Assembly (NCBI RefSeq): GCF_016907495.1
Contig: NZ_JAFBCC010000001.1
Location: forward strand, 1,054,001-1,118,000
Direction: 5' to 3'
Source of the DNA: Arthrobacter tumbae
GTDB taxonomy: Bacteria; Actinomycetota; Actinomycetes; Actinomycetales; Micrococcaceae
Length of the DNA: 64,000 nt
Shown: positions 16,746-25,506 of the stretch, in pieces
Layout of the letters: the number at the start of each line of letters is the position of its first letter
Numbering within the stretch: position 1 is the stretch's first letter
The notes under the pieces: generated by a model
The model's input: only the letters and a program-made list of their open reading frames with translations
Told to the model about the DNA's origin: nothing
Database searches by the model: none
Program-made: the position numbers and the translations under genes

Positions 16746-17840
16746 GTGGAGTTGAGTCAACCGTCTGGTTCGGCGCCGTTCACGCTGTCAGTGCTCTCCG
16801 CTGGCGGCACCGGCGTCGGGATGACTGCCGCGGAGGGCCTCCAGAGCGCCATCTCGCTTGCGCGGACTGCCGATGAGCGCGGCTTTCATAGGTTCTGGAT
16901 GTCCGAGCATCACGGGATGGGAGCGACCTCCGTATCGTCACCTCCGTTGATGATCGCCCGCCTCATCTCAGAGACAACGCGCATCCGTCTCGGTGCTGGC
17001 GGGGTGATGCTGCCTAACCATTCCCCGCTGCTGATCGCCGAGCAATTCGGGATGTTGGAGGCGCTGGCCCCGGGCCGGATCGATCTCGGGTTGGGTCGAG
17101 CTCCCGGCACTGACGGGGCTACTGCCGCCGCGTTGCGTCGGGGAGCGGACGCCAATGACGGATTCCCGCAGCAGGTATTGGAGCTGCTCGGATTCCTGGG
17201 CGATGACTTCCCGTCCGGGCATCCTTACCGGCAGGTCCACGCGGTACCGGGCCCCTGGCAAGCGGCTGAGAACCGCGTACCAGCACCGCCGAGCACGCCG
17301 CAGATGTGGGTGCTGGGTTCCTCGCGGCACTCGGCCCAACTGGCCGGGCAACTCGGCCGACCATATGCGTTCGCGCTGCAGTTCGGCGACGCCGACGTCG
17401 ACACAGCCATGAGCCTCTACCGTGAGAGCTTCCAGCCCTCCGACGTACTCGCCGAGCCCCACACCCTTGTCAGCGTATCCGCGGCAATCAGCGACGACCC
17501 GGTCGAGGCCAGGCGTCAGGCGGCAACGTCGGCCATGGCGATGCTGCGCATGTTCAAAGGCGAAGGCTACCTGCTCCTGCCCCCGGACGAGGTCGAGGCC
17601 TACCAAGCCACGATGCAGGAGCGGCACATCATCGATGCCTACACCAGCCGCAGTTTCCACGGCACTCCCGAAACGGTCGCCGCTCGTATCGAAGCCCTAC
17701 GGGAGCGTACCGGCGCCGATGAGGTGATGCTCGTCGTCGGGGGCCACTCCACCTCGCTCGACCAGGAAGGGATCAGCCTGATGGCCGATCACTACGCAAT
17801 GCCCCGCCTGGAAACATCGCTCGCGGCCGCCGCGCAGTAG
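16746..17840 (+). CDS. LLM class (luciferase-like) flavin-dependent oxidoreductase, MsnO8 type
   Basis: A 364-aa TIM-barrel flavoprotein of the luciferase-like group: LSVLSAGGTG near the start, HRFWMSEHHGMG, RLGAGGVMLPNHSPL, EQFGMLEALAPGRIDLGLGRAPG, and ADEVMLV near the end. This pattern is typical of MsnO8/YhbW-like alkanal-monooxygenase relatives that use FMN supplied by a reductase. The substrate is unknown. It starts at GTG 16746 with GAGGAG (16735-16740) 5 nt upstream. A cysteine hydrolase follows 55 bp later on the same strand, and the divergent CGNR protein may regulate the pair. Confidence 0.9.
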   Translation: MELSQPSGSAPFTLSVLSAGGTGVGMTAAEGLQSAISLARTADERGFHRFWMSEHHGMGATSVSSPPLMIARLISETTRIRLGAGGVMLPNHSPLLIAEQFGMLEALAPGRIDLGLGRAPGTDGATAAALRRGADANDGFPQQVLELLGFLGDDFPSGHPYRQVHAVPGPWQAAENRVPAPPSTPQMWVLGSSRHSAQLAGQLGRPYAFALQFGDADVDTAMSLYRESFQPSDVLAEPHTLVSVSAAISDDPVEARRQAATSAMAMLRMFKGEGYLLLPPDEVEAYQATMQERHIIDAYTSRSFHGTPETVAARIEALRERTGADEVMLVVGGHSTSLDQEGISLMADHYAMPRLETSLAAAAQ

Positions 17841-17895
17841 AACTCGTTTCCCACATCCCAACGCTCCAAACCAACCCTCTTTGAAGGAGAACCTC

Positions 17896-18525
17896 ATGAC
17901 CGCACCACGCCGAGCCCTCATCGTCATCGACGCCCAAAACGAATACTTTGAGGGACTGCTCCCCATCCAGTTCCCGGCCCGCGAAGACTCCATCACCAAC
18001 ATTCAGGCGGCGATCGACGCGGCCCAGCAAACCGACACGCCTGTGGTGCTCGTCCAGCACGAACTCCCGGCGGAAGCCCCAGTGTTCGCCTCGGGATCGT
18101 CGACCTGGCAGAACCACCCCACGGTAGCCGCCTACGAGGACGCCGCAGCCAAGCGCATCAGCAAGCAGTTCTCCAGTATCTTCGCAAACACGGACCTTGA
18201 AGCCTGGTTGCGCGAGCAGAACATCGACACCATCACTCTCGCCGGCTACATGACCAACAACTGCGTGATCGCCTCCGCTGCAGCCGCCGAGCCCCTCGGC
18301 TTCGCCGTCGAAGTCCTTGCGGACGCGATCGGAGCAATCGACCTCGCCAACGAGGCCGGTACCGCACCCGCACGCCAGGTCCACGAAACCCTCATGGCGC
18401 TACTGCACTCGAACTGGGCCTCCGTCACCGACACCACGACCTGGGCCATCGCCTTACGCACAGGCGAGATGCTGCCCAAGAGTGACCTCGTCACCTCCGC
18501 CGCTCAGGGTGCCGGAATCCGCTAG
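17896..18525 (+). CDS. Isochorismatase-like cysteine hydrolase
   Basis: A 209-aa member of the isochorismatase/nicotinamidase-like hydrolases. Visible features: VIDAQNEYF with the catalytic Asp near residue 13, a lysine in RISKQFSS, and AGYMTNNCV with the nucleophilic Cys near residue 118. The substrate is probably a small amide, imide or carbamate. ATG 17896 has GAAGGAG 6 nt upstream; an ATG at 17881 is too far from this site. It is the second gene after the luciferase-like oxidoreductase, so both may act on one xenobiotic or N-heterocycle, by inference. Confidence 0.9.
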   Translation: MTAPRRALIVIDAQNEYFEGLLPIQFPAREDSITNIQAAIDAAQQTDTPVVLVQHELPAEAPVFASGSSTWQNHPTVAAYEDAAAKRISKQFSSIFANTDLEAWLREQNIDTITLAGYMTNNCVIASAAAAEPLGFAVEVLADAIGAIDLANEAGTAPARQVHETLMALLHSNWASVTDTTTWAIALRTGEMLPKSDLVTSAAQGAGIR

Positions 18526-18568
18526 AAACAGGAAGCGGTCCTTCTTCTCACAGTCCCGACTGGAGTGA

Positions 18569-18592
18569 AGTGGTACGCTTTCATGTACCACT
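18569..18592. promoter_or_regulatory. Palindromic operator of the yefM-yoeB pair
   Basis: AGTGGTAC (18569-18576) and GTACCACT (18585-18592) form a perfect 8-bp inverted repeat with an 8-bp spacer, 16 bp before the antitoxin start. YefM-type antitoxins bind GTAC-centred palindromes in their own promoter, so autoregulation is likely. Confidence 0.7.
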
Positions 18593-18607
18593 ACAAAGGG
18601 GTTCCCG

Positions 18608-18859
18608 ATGTCCGCAATCACTGCAACAGAAGCTCGACGCAACCTGTTCGGGCTCATTCAGCAGGTCAACGAGGACCATGCTCCGGTCGAGGTCGTGTCA
18701 AAGCACGGTAACGCCGTCATCATGTCCAAGGACGATTACGACGCGATCACCGAAACTGCGTACCTGTTGAGGCATACGAAAGGTGCTGAGCGGCTGCTCG
18801 CATCCCTGGAACGTGCCCGACGCGGGGAGTTCGAGACTCACGAACTCCATGACGCGTGA
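18608..18859 (+). CDS. yefM: Phd/YefM family antitoxin
   Basis: An 83-aa antitoxin. The N-terminal half has the YefM DNA-binding fold (SAITATEARRNLFGLIQQVN, then VEVVSKHGNAVIMSKDDYDAI), and the acidic C-terminal tail (ERARRGEFETHELHDA) should wrap the toxin. It neutralises the downstream YoeB RNase and, with it, represses the promoter. The start ATG has AAAGGGG 6 nt upstream. It overlaps the toxin gene by 4 nt (GTGA). Confidence 0.95.
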   Translation: MSAITATEARRNLFGLIQQVNEDHAPVEVVSKHGNAVIMSKDDYDAITETAYLLRHTKGAERLLASLERARRGEFETHELHDA

Positions 18860-19116
18860 GCCGACAGCTCGCATTCGACCGGAACGGGTGGGAAGACTAC
18901 ACCTACTGGCAAGGCCAGGACAGAAAGACGCTGAAGCGAATCAATCTGCTGATTCAGGATGTCTTGCGCGACCCGTTCACCGGCACTGGCAAACCCGAGC
19001 CACTCAAGCACATCCTGTCCGGAGCCTGGTCCAGACGAATCGATGAGGCACACCGCCTCGTCTACCTCGTGACTGATACGCATATCGTCGTGTTACAGGC
19101 CCGCGACCACTACTGA
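18856..19116 (+). CDS. yoeB: YoeB/Txe family ribosome-dependent mRNA endonuclease toxin
   Basis: An 86-aa RelE-fold toxin that cleaves mRNA in the ribosomal A site. The catalytic residues of the family are all present: Glu48 in GKPEPLKH, Arg67 in RIDEAHRLVY, and the C-terminal His85-Tyr86. The spacing equals that of E. coli YoeB shifted by two residues, so it should be active. The start is GTG 18856, overlapping the antitoxin stop. Confidence 0.95.
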   Translation: MSRQLAFDRNGWEDYTYWQGQDRKTLKRINLLIQDVLRDPFTGTGKPEPLKHILSGAWSRRIDEAHRLVYLVTDTHIVVLQARDHY

Positions 19117-19167
19117 TCCACACCGCTGCACGCTGGCCGCTGGGCCATCATCCGAGAGGAACCTGCC

Positions 19168-20019
19168 TTGGCATTCACTATCCGCGGACGCACCGTCCTG
19201 ATCACCGGCGCGGGAATGGGCATCGGGAAGCTCTACGCCGAACGCGCCGTCAGTGAAGGGGCAGCCGCTGTCGTGCTCTGGGATATCAACGAAACCGCCC
19301 TCGAGAGCGTCGCCGCGAGCCTTGCCTCAAGCACGACGACGGTCCACACCAACGTGGTCGATGTTGGCTCCGTCGAGTCCATTACCGCCGCTGCAAAGTC
19401 CGTCCTGAACGACGTCGGTACACCGGATGTGCTCATCAACAACGCCGGAATTGTGCGCGGCAAGTACTTCTGGGAACACGATCACCACGCGGACATCGAC
19501 CTCACGCTCCAGATCAACACCGGCGGACCGATGCACGTCACCCGCGCGTTCCTGCCCGCGATGATGGAACGCGGAACACCCGCGCGGATCCTGAACGTAG
19601 CCTCCGCGTCCGGCACACTCTCCGTCCCGCGCATGAGCGTGTACGCGGCATCGAAATGGGCCGTCATCGGCTGGAGCGATTCCCTGCGCCTCGAGCTCGC
19701 TTCCACCGGCCACCCCATCGCCGTCACCACCCTCATCCCTAGCTACATCAAGACCGGTATGTTCGAAGGTGCCCGCGGGCCGCTGCTGACTCCGCTCATG
19801 GAACCCGAATACGTGGTGGACAAAGCCTGGCGCGCAACGTTGGCGGGCAAAGCACGCGTCCAACTCCCCTGGACCGTGCAGCTCGCCGGAACCCTCCGCA
19901 ACGTCCTGCCGCAACCAGCCTGGGACGTCATAGCCAGCCGGGTCTTCAAGGTCTACAGCTCAATGGACCACTTCACCGGACGCCCAACCACCGCAGCCAA
20001 GGAGGAAACCACGCGATGA
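19168..20019 (+). CDS. Short-chain dehydrogenase/reductase
   Basis: A 283-aa classical SDR: TVLITGAGMGIGK cofactor loop, a DI after strand 2 favouring NAD(H), LINNAGIV, a catalytic Ser in NVASASG and YAASK (Tyr/Lys). The C-terminal 40 residues (LRNVLPQPAWDVIASRVFKVY) resemble a membrane-associating tail seen in long-chain alcohol or ketone SDRs. The start is TTG 19168 with a GAGAGGAA ribosome site. It overlaps an aldehyde dehydrogenase gene by ATGA, so alcohol to aldehyde to acid oxidation of a lipid-like substrate is a fair inference. Confidence 0.88.
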   Translation: MAFTIRGRTVLITGAGMGIGKLYAERAVSEGAAAVVLWDINETALESVAASLASSTTTVHTNVVDVGSVESITAAAKSVLNDVGTPDVLINNAGIVRGKYFWEHDHHADIDLTLQINTGGPMHVTRAFLPAMMERGTPARILNVASASGTLSVPRMSVYAASKWAVIGWSDSLRLELASTGHPIAVTTLIPSYIKTGMFEGARGPLLTPLMEPEYVVDKAWRATLAGKARVQLPWTVQLAGTLRNVLPQPAWDVIASRVFKVYSSMDHFTGRPTTAAKEETTR

Positions 20020-21383
20020 GCGCCGCCGACCTGCTCGCAGACCACAAGCAGTACTTCCACACCGGAGCCACTCGACCCGTCGAATGGCGCCGCGGACAGC
20101 TTGAGGCCCTCCTGCGCCTGCTCACCGAACGCGAAGACACACTCACCGACGCCCTCGAAAAGGACCTGGGCAAGAGCCGCACGGAAGCCTTCATCTCCGA
20201 GATCGCCGTAGTCCGTGCGGAGACCGACTACGCGCTGATGCACCTGGACCGCTGGATGGCGCCGGCAAAGGTCGCCGTGCCGCTCGGCCTGCAACCGGCC
20301 AAGGCGTGGACCCAGCCCCGGCCGCTCGGCACCGTGCTCATCATCGGGCCCTGGAACTACCCGCTGCAGCTGGTCCTCGCGCCGCTGGTCGGTGCCCTGG
20401 CCGCCGGCAATACGGCGGTCCTCAAGCCCAGCGAGCTCGCGCTGGCCACCTCCAGTGTGCTCGCCGAGCTCGTCCCGCAGTACCTCGACCGGTCGGCCGT
20501 GACCGTCGTGGAAGGCGGAGCGGACGTCAGCACAGATCTCATCGTCCAGCCCTTCGACCACATCTTCTACACCGGCGGGGAACGCGTCGGCAAAATCGTC
20601 ATGAAAGCCGCCGCTGAGCACCTCACCCCGGTGACGCTGGAGCTGGGAGGGAAGTCTCCCGCCGTCGTCGTCGGTGGTGACCTCAAGGCCGCAGCCCGGC
20701 GCATTGCCTACGGCAAATTCATGAACGCGGCCCAGACGTGCGTGGCACCGGACTACATATTAACGACGCCGGCTGCCGCCCCCGCGCTGGCGCTGGCACT
20801 TTCGGACGCCGTCCGGGAGTTCTATGGCAACGATCCGCAGACGTCCGGCGACTATGGGCGGATCATCAACGAACACCACTTCGACCGGCTGGTGAAGCTT
20901 CTGGGCGACGGCACCATTGTCGCGGGTGGACGGCACGAGCGCTCCGAGCGGTACATCGAGCCAACCATCCTGCGCGACGTCGACCCGGCCTCACCGCTCA
21001 TGCAGGAGGAAATCTTCGGCCCGCTGCTGCCGATCCTCGAAGTGGAGGACCTCGACGACGCAATCCGCTTCATCGGCGAGCGCCCGCATCCGCTTGCGGC
21101 CTACCTGTTCAGCGATCAGGACGAGCACCTTCGCGCGTTCACGGAGAAAGTGCAGGCCGGCGGCATTGCGCACAACGTCTGCACCATCCAACTCGCGGTG
21201 CCCGGGCTGCCCTTCGGTGGTGTGGGCCCAAGCGGGACCGGCAGCTACCACGGCCGCCAGTCCTTCGACACGTTCAGCCACCTACAGCCGGTCTTTTCCA
21301 AGCCGACGGCGGTGGACACCCTCCGGCTTGCCTACCCGCCCTTCGGTGCGCTCAAACGGAAACTGTTGCGAAAGTTGCTCTGA
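20016..21383 (+). CDS. Aldehyde dehydrogenase, class 3 (ALDH3-like)
   Basis: A 455-aa NAD(P)-dependent aldehyde dehydrogenase of the short class 3 type. Key parts: IIGPWNYPLQL (109-119), KPSE (137-140), FYTGG (184-188), Glu209 in LELGGKSP and the catalytic Cys242 in AAQTCVAP, then EEIFGPLLP. The length of about 455 residues and the lack of an N-terminal extension match fatty or aromatic aldehyde ALDH3 enzymes. It is coupled to the SDR by a 4-nt overlap, suggesting sequential oxidation. Confidence 0.92.
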   Translation: MSAADLLADHKQYFHTGATRPVEWRRGQLEALLRLLTEREDTLTDALEKDLGKSRTEAFISEIAVVRAETDYALMHLDRWMAPAKVAVPLGLQPAKAWTQPRPLGTVLIIGPWNYPLQLVLAPLVGALAAGNTAVLKPSELALATSSVLAELVPQYLDRSAVTVVEGGADVSTDLIVQPFDHIFYTGGERVGKIVMKAAAEHLTPVTLELGGKSPAVVVGGDLKAAARRIAYGKFMNAAQTCVAPDYILTTPAAAPALALALSDAVREFYGNDPQTSGDYGRIINEHHFDRLVKLLGDGTIVAGGRHERSERYIEPTILRDVDPASPLMQEEIFGPLLPILEVEDLDDAIRFIGERPHPLAAYLFSDQDEHLRAFTEKVQAGGIAHNVCTIQLAVPGLPFGGVGPSGTGSYHGRQSFDTFSHLQPVFSKPTAVDTLRLAYPPFGALKRKLLRKLL

Positions 21384-21425
21384 GATACGCCCCTGACCAT
21401 GCTTCGTCCGGCTCCGGAAAATGGA

Positions 21426-21440
21426 TAGTGTGGGGCCATG
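21426..21440 (+). promoter_or_regulatory. Leaderless-type -10 box for the DUF885 gene
   Basis: TAGTGT (21426-21431) lies 6 nt before ATG 21438, with no Shine-Dalgarno sequence in between apart from GGGG. A leaderless or near-leaderless transcript is likely. Confidence 0.5.
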
Positions 21441-23129
21441 ACCGATGCCCTGGCCCCCGTTCGGCGCGCCCGGACCGCCATTGACGACGTCGCGGACGCC
21501 TTCTTCCTGAAGCTGCTGGGGCTCAAGCCGGAGCTTGCCGCCGCCCTCGGGATCCCGGCTTACGGCAGCGGGTTCTTCGACTACTCCCCCGCCGGACATC
21601 AGGTCTTTGCACAGGCGATTCAGAAGACACTAGCCAGGCTGGAAGACCTCAACCCGGTCGACGACGTCGACGGAGTGACTCTGGACGCCATGCGTGAGCG
21701 GTTGGGTCTGGAACTGGAGTTCCTCGCCACCGGTATCACCGAACTGAACAACATTGAGTGCCCGTCCCAGCTGATCCGGAACGTCTTCGATCTCATGCCC
21801 ACAGAGACGGCCGAAGACTGGGAGCGCATCGCCGAAAGACTCGAAAATGTGAGTGGCGCCCTGGACGGGTATATTGCCTCACTGCGAAAGAGCCGCGATG
21901 AAGGCCACGTCGCGGCTGCCCGGCAAATCAACGCCGTCGTCTGGCAATCGCGCGAGCATGCCAAAGACAACGGCTACTTCAAGTCCCTGGCAGCGGAGGC
22001 GGAGATCAAGGACAACGAACTCGACGCCGGGACCCGGAGCCGGCTCGAACGCGGCGCAGCAGGCGCCGCAGCAGCGTACGTAGATTTCGCGGATTTCCTC
22101 GAAACCGAACTGCTGCCGACAGCGCCGGAGAAAGACGCCGTCGGGCGCGCCTACTACGAGCTGTGCTCGCGGCGCTTCCTGGGCGCCGCCGTCAACCTCG
22201 ACGAAACCTATGCCTGGGCAGTGGCTGAGCTCGACCGGCTGATTGCCGAACAGGTGGAGGTGGCCGGCCGGATCAAGCCCGGCGCCACGATCGAGGAAGT
22301 CAAGGCGATCCTGAACGCGGACCCCGCCCGTCAGCTCAAGGGCTCCGCTGCCCTGAAGGAATGGATGCAGGCTACAGCGGACCAGGCCCTGGCTGACCTC
22401 GCCGGGGTGCACTTCGACATTCCGGCACCCATGGACCGCCTGGAATGCATGATCGCGCCCACCCAGGAGGGCGTGATCTACTACTCCGTTCCCTCCGATG
22501 ACTTCAGCCGCCCCGGGCGTATGTGGTGGTCCATCCCGCCCGGCGAGGACGAGTTCACCACCTGGGCCGAAACCAGCACCGTTTACCACGAGGGGGTGCC
22601 CGGGCATCACCTGCAGTATGGAACGGCGACCTACCAGAGGGAGCTGCTGAACAACTGGCGGCGCCACGCCTGTTGGGTCTCCGGCCACGGCGAGGGCTGG
22701 GCACTGTATGCCGAACGGTTGATGCTGGAGCTGGGCTATCTCGCTGATCCCGGTGACTATATGGGGATGCTGGACATGCAGCGGATGCGCGCAGCCCGGG
22801 TTGTCTTCGATCTCGGGGTGCACCTCGAGCTGGACGTTCCCGAGCAGTGGGGCAGCGGGACCTGGACCCCAGAGAAAGGCTACGAGTTCCTTACCCGGCA
22901 CCTCGATATTTCCGAGGGAGCGCTCGAGTTTGAGTTCACCCGCTACCTCGGATGGCCGGGCCAGGCGTCGTCCTACAAGGTAGGGCAGCGGGTCTGGCAA
23001 GAAATCCGCGCTATCCGCCAGCAGACCGACGGCGATACATTCGATCTCCGTGCCTTCCACACTGAAGCACTGAACCTGGGATCGGTGGGCCTGGATACCC
23101 TGCGCCGGGCCTTACTTCCCGGGTTCTAG
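21438..23129 (+). CDS. DUF885 family protein (putative zinc metallopeptidase)
   Basis: A 563-aa DUF885 protein. The metal-binding pattern of the family is clear: VYHEGVPGHHLQY (HExxxGH type) followed by GHGEGWALYAERL, with a conserved FTRYLGWPGQASSYKVG near the C-terminus. Members are thought to be cytosolic or secreted zinc peptidases; no signal peptide is seen here. It lies 54 bp after the ALDH gene but has its own start-proximal -10 box. Confidence 0.9.
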   Translation: MTDALAPVRRARTAIDDVADAFFLKLLGLKPELAAALGIPAYGSGFFDYSPAGHQVFAQAIQKTLARLEDLNPVDDVDGVTLDAMRERLGLELEFLATGITELNNIECPSQLIRNVFDLMPTETAEDWERIAERLENVSGALDGYIASLRKSRDEGHVAAARQINAVVWQSREHAKDNGYFKSLAAEAEIKDNELDAGTRSRLERGAAGAAAAYVDFADFLETELLPTAPEKDAVGRAYYELCSRRFLGAAVNLDETYAWAVAELDRLIAEQVEVAGRIKPGATIEEVKAILNADPARQLKGSAALKEWMQATADQALADLAGVHFDIPAPMDRLECMIAPTQEGVIYYSVPSDDFSRPGRMWWSIPPGEDEFTTWAETSTVYHEGVPGHHLQYGTATYQRELLNNWRRHACWVSGHGEGWALYAERLMLELGYLADPGDYMGMLDMQRMRAARVVFDLGVHLELDVPEQWGSGTWTPEKGYEFLTRHLDISEGALEFEFTRYLGWPGQASSYKVGQRVWQEIRAIRQQTDGDTFDLRAFHTEALNLGSVGLDTLRRALLPGF

Positions 23130-23266
23130 CGGTGATCTACCAGCGGAAGATCCAGCCATAATGGTGCTGTATCTGCCCATCAAGGGGGCGGATGCCTCAA
23201 CCATCCCACTTGCGCCAGTCGCACTCTGAATAACCGGATGTGCTTGCCACTACGTAAGGAACTCCC

Positions 23267-23713
23267 ATGATCCGCAGCAGCAAAGAAGAACATCGTTCCG
23301 CCAGCCGAGAAGGCAAATTCGCAGCGACTCTGCTGGTGGTTGTCGGCTGCTTCCAGATGCTCCTGGCTGCGGGCGCGCCGTGGGGCAGAGCAGCATACGG
23401 AGGTGCCCATTCGGGCGTCCTGCCGCAAAATCTTCGCATCAGCAGCGCCGTCGCTGCTGCGATCTATACGGGACTGGCAGGCGTCGCGGGAACACGCCTG
23501 GCACCTACATCGATCCGCTCCCGGTTCATGTACGGCACGAGTGCCCTGATGGCGGTGGGAACCATACTGAACGCGGCCTCGCCTTCACGGGTAGAGCGCG
23601 CCATCTGGACGCCGGTGACCATCCTGCTGGCGATCAACCTCTGGCGCGCAGCCAAATTGGATGCCACGGCCATGCGCGCAACCGACAGCGGCCAGCGTGC
23701 CTCTCAAGTGTGA
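23267..23713 (+). CDS. Small integral membrane protein of unknown function
   Basis: A 148-aa protein with four probable membrane segments (around residues 18-38, 60-78, 88-105 and 112-128). I recognise no family. AAGGAACTCCC precedes the ATG. It stands alone between the DUF885 gene and the convergent PspC gene. Confidence 0.7.
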   Translation: MIRSSKEEHRSASREGKFAATLLVVVGCFQMLLAAGAPWGRAAYGGAHSGVLPQNLRISSAVAAAIYTGLAGVAGTRLAPTSIRSRFMYGTSALMAVGTILNAASPSRVERAIWTPVTILLAINLWRAAKLDATAMRATDSGQRASQV

Positions 23714-23734
23714 ACCGCTAAGCGGCAACCGTAA

Positions 23735-23920
23735 TCAGCGGTCGGACTTGGGCAGCACAATCCACAGAATGATGTAGACCAGCTCGCCGATGCCCACCAG
23801 CCCGAAGATGATGAATCCGATCCGGACGAGCCACTTGGGCAGACCGAAACCGGATGCGAGAGCCGCGCAGACTCCTGCGATGAGTTTGCCGCTACGGGGA
23901 CGTGTCAGTGTGCCAGCCAT
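23735..23920 (-). CDS. PspC domain small membrane protein
   Basis: A 61-aa PspC-domain protein: LTRPRSGKLIAGVCAALA, then LVRIGFIIFG and LVYIILWIVLPK spanning the membrane. PspC domains act in envelope stress sensing in some bacteria; small stand-alone versions are common in Actinobacteria and of unknown role. ATG 23920 is set by family length and a leaderless-type box TAGAGT 7 nt upstream. Confidence 0.9.
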   Translation of the reverse strand: MAGTLTRPRSGKLIAGVCAALASGFGLPKWLVRIGFIIFGLVGIGELVYIILWIVLPKSDR

Positions 23921-23933
23921 GCGGGCGACTCTA
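23918..23933 (-). promoter_or_regulatory. Leaderless-type -10 box for the PspC gene
   Basis: Reading the minus strand, TAGAGT (23933-23928) precedes the ATG by exactly 7 nt, and no Shine-Dalgarno sequence is present. Confidence 0.55.
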
Positions 23934-23981
23934 CGCCGCTCATGGTCCGGAGGAAACCCTGGGAAGATGGCGGAAAGGGCC

Positions 23982-25384
23982 TCAGCCCCGCACCCGCAAC
24001 GGCAACAGCCGGCGCAGTTCGACGTTGGCCACCGGATCCAGCACCGAATGCTGCGCACACGCCGGTATCAGCTGACCCGTCTCCGGATGGCTCATCGTAT
24101 ACATGCAGGCCTCCAGCCGTCCTGGGTTGCGCGCACAGCCGGATCATCACTGGTCTTCCCCTGCTGCATCAGCGCCCAGGCCGGCGCCACCACCTCCGCA
24201 TCCATGAAGTTGTGGACAACGAATGACTTCACCCCGAGGGAATTGCTCCGCCAGGCCCGCCAGAGGGCACGAGCCCCGCCCGCTCTGCGCACCATCCGCC
24301 GCCCCACTCCCGCCAGAATCCGGACATCCCCGGGATGGCGCAGCACCGCCCGCACAATCTTCGCCGCCCGGATGAGCGTGCTGTGATCGCCCAGAATCAT
24401 CCCTCCGTGATGGGACAGCAGAGTGTCCCGCGCGGCGAGGTCGGCTGGATTTTCCGGATCAACAAGGACCGTGAACGTGCCGCCCGCCGATAGGCCCGCG
24501 GTATAGCGGTTGCACCGGGGATCCCCGAACTGGGTCCCTTGCCACGGAAGTTTCTGGCCGGCGCCTTCCTCGATCTTCTCCCAAACCCGGTCAATGCCGA
24601 CGTCGGTGAAATCCTCCTTCCAGCGGCGGTCATCCCCGATGTAGGCCGCCGGCTGGAACGACAACATGTCGTACGGCATCGCGAGCACCGCCCGTGTCAC
24701 GTCCGCCACCTCATCAAGGTTCGACGGCGTCACGGTCATGTTGTGCGCCAGATAGGAAGCAACGCCGTGCTCACGCCGCAGATCAGCGAACATCTCGGCG
24801 AACTTCAGCCGGAACGGGTCCAGTTCGGCTTCGTTCCGCGGTCGGACCGCGCCACGCCTGCCGCGCATCAGGGAATCGAAATGCGCCGCGAAGGAGACCC
24901 TGTCGAATCGTGGCTTGCCATCGGGGCCGAGCACAACAGCCAGAAGGTACTCGTAATCGAAATCCCCGTGCGTCATCGACATCGGTTCCCGGCCATTGGC
25001 ACGCATCGCCGCCAGGGCCGCAGCGTGATCGTCCGGCGGAAGCAGGCTGACTTCCCCGCCAATGAGCTGCGCATGCGCCCGCGGCCCGCGCACGCTCCTG
25101 AGGTACTCCATCTGCCGCGTCACTTCACGAACGGTATGGAGTCCGTCTATCCGTACATGGTTGGCGTCAGCCGAGTGATAACAGGGCGTGCAGGTGAGGT
25201 TGCACTTCGGAAAGACGCCATGGGTTCCCTCGCACCCAAGCGCACAGCGGCCCAGCAACTGGTTCTGCGTCTTCACATGCTCAGGCAGGCCCAACCAGCG
25301 GGCGTCCAATGCGGCACGAGACTCGGGATGGATGGGGCGCGTTGCGAGCTCCACCTGCTTAAGGACTTCTACAAGCGGCAACAT
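23982..25384 (-). pseudogene. Radical SAM protein with a 3' frameshift
   Basis: An iron-sulphur radical SAM enzyme with the cluster motif CNLTCTPCY (C-x3-C-x2-C), preceded by GRCALGCEGTHGVFPK, and a C-terminal accessory region. Near 24118-24121 the frame breaks: the open frame runs to a stop at 24092, while the sequence that looks like the true C-terminus (RLEACMYTMSHPETGQLIPA, then QHSVLDP and a stop at 23982) lies one frame over. A single missing base in the GGAC stretch would restore it. ATG 25384 with GGAAGG upstream is chosen. It follows the YnjD-like ATPase by 122 bp, so it may belong to that cluster. The reaction is unknown. The lesion may be real or a base-calling error. Confidence 0.75.
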
Positions 25385-25506
25385 TGCCGTCCTTCCCATC
25401 GGAACCGTCGGCCGGGGAAAGCGTCGCGCCCGGCGCACATGCTGGCGACTCTACGCGCCCTGACACACGGGATGGAACCCCGTGGACAAGACCAGTGGAG
25501 GCCGGT

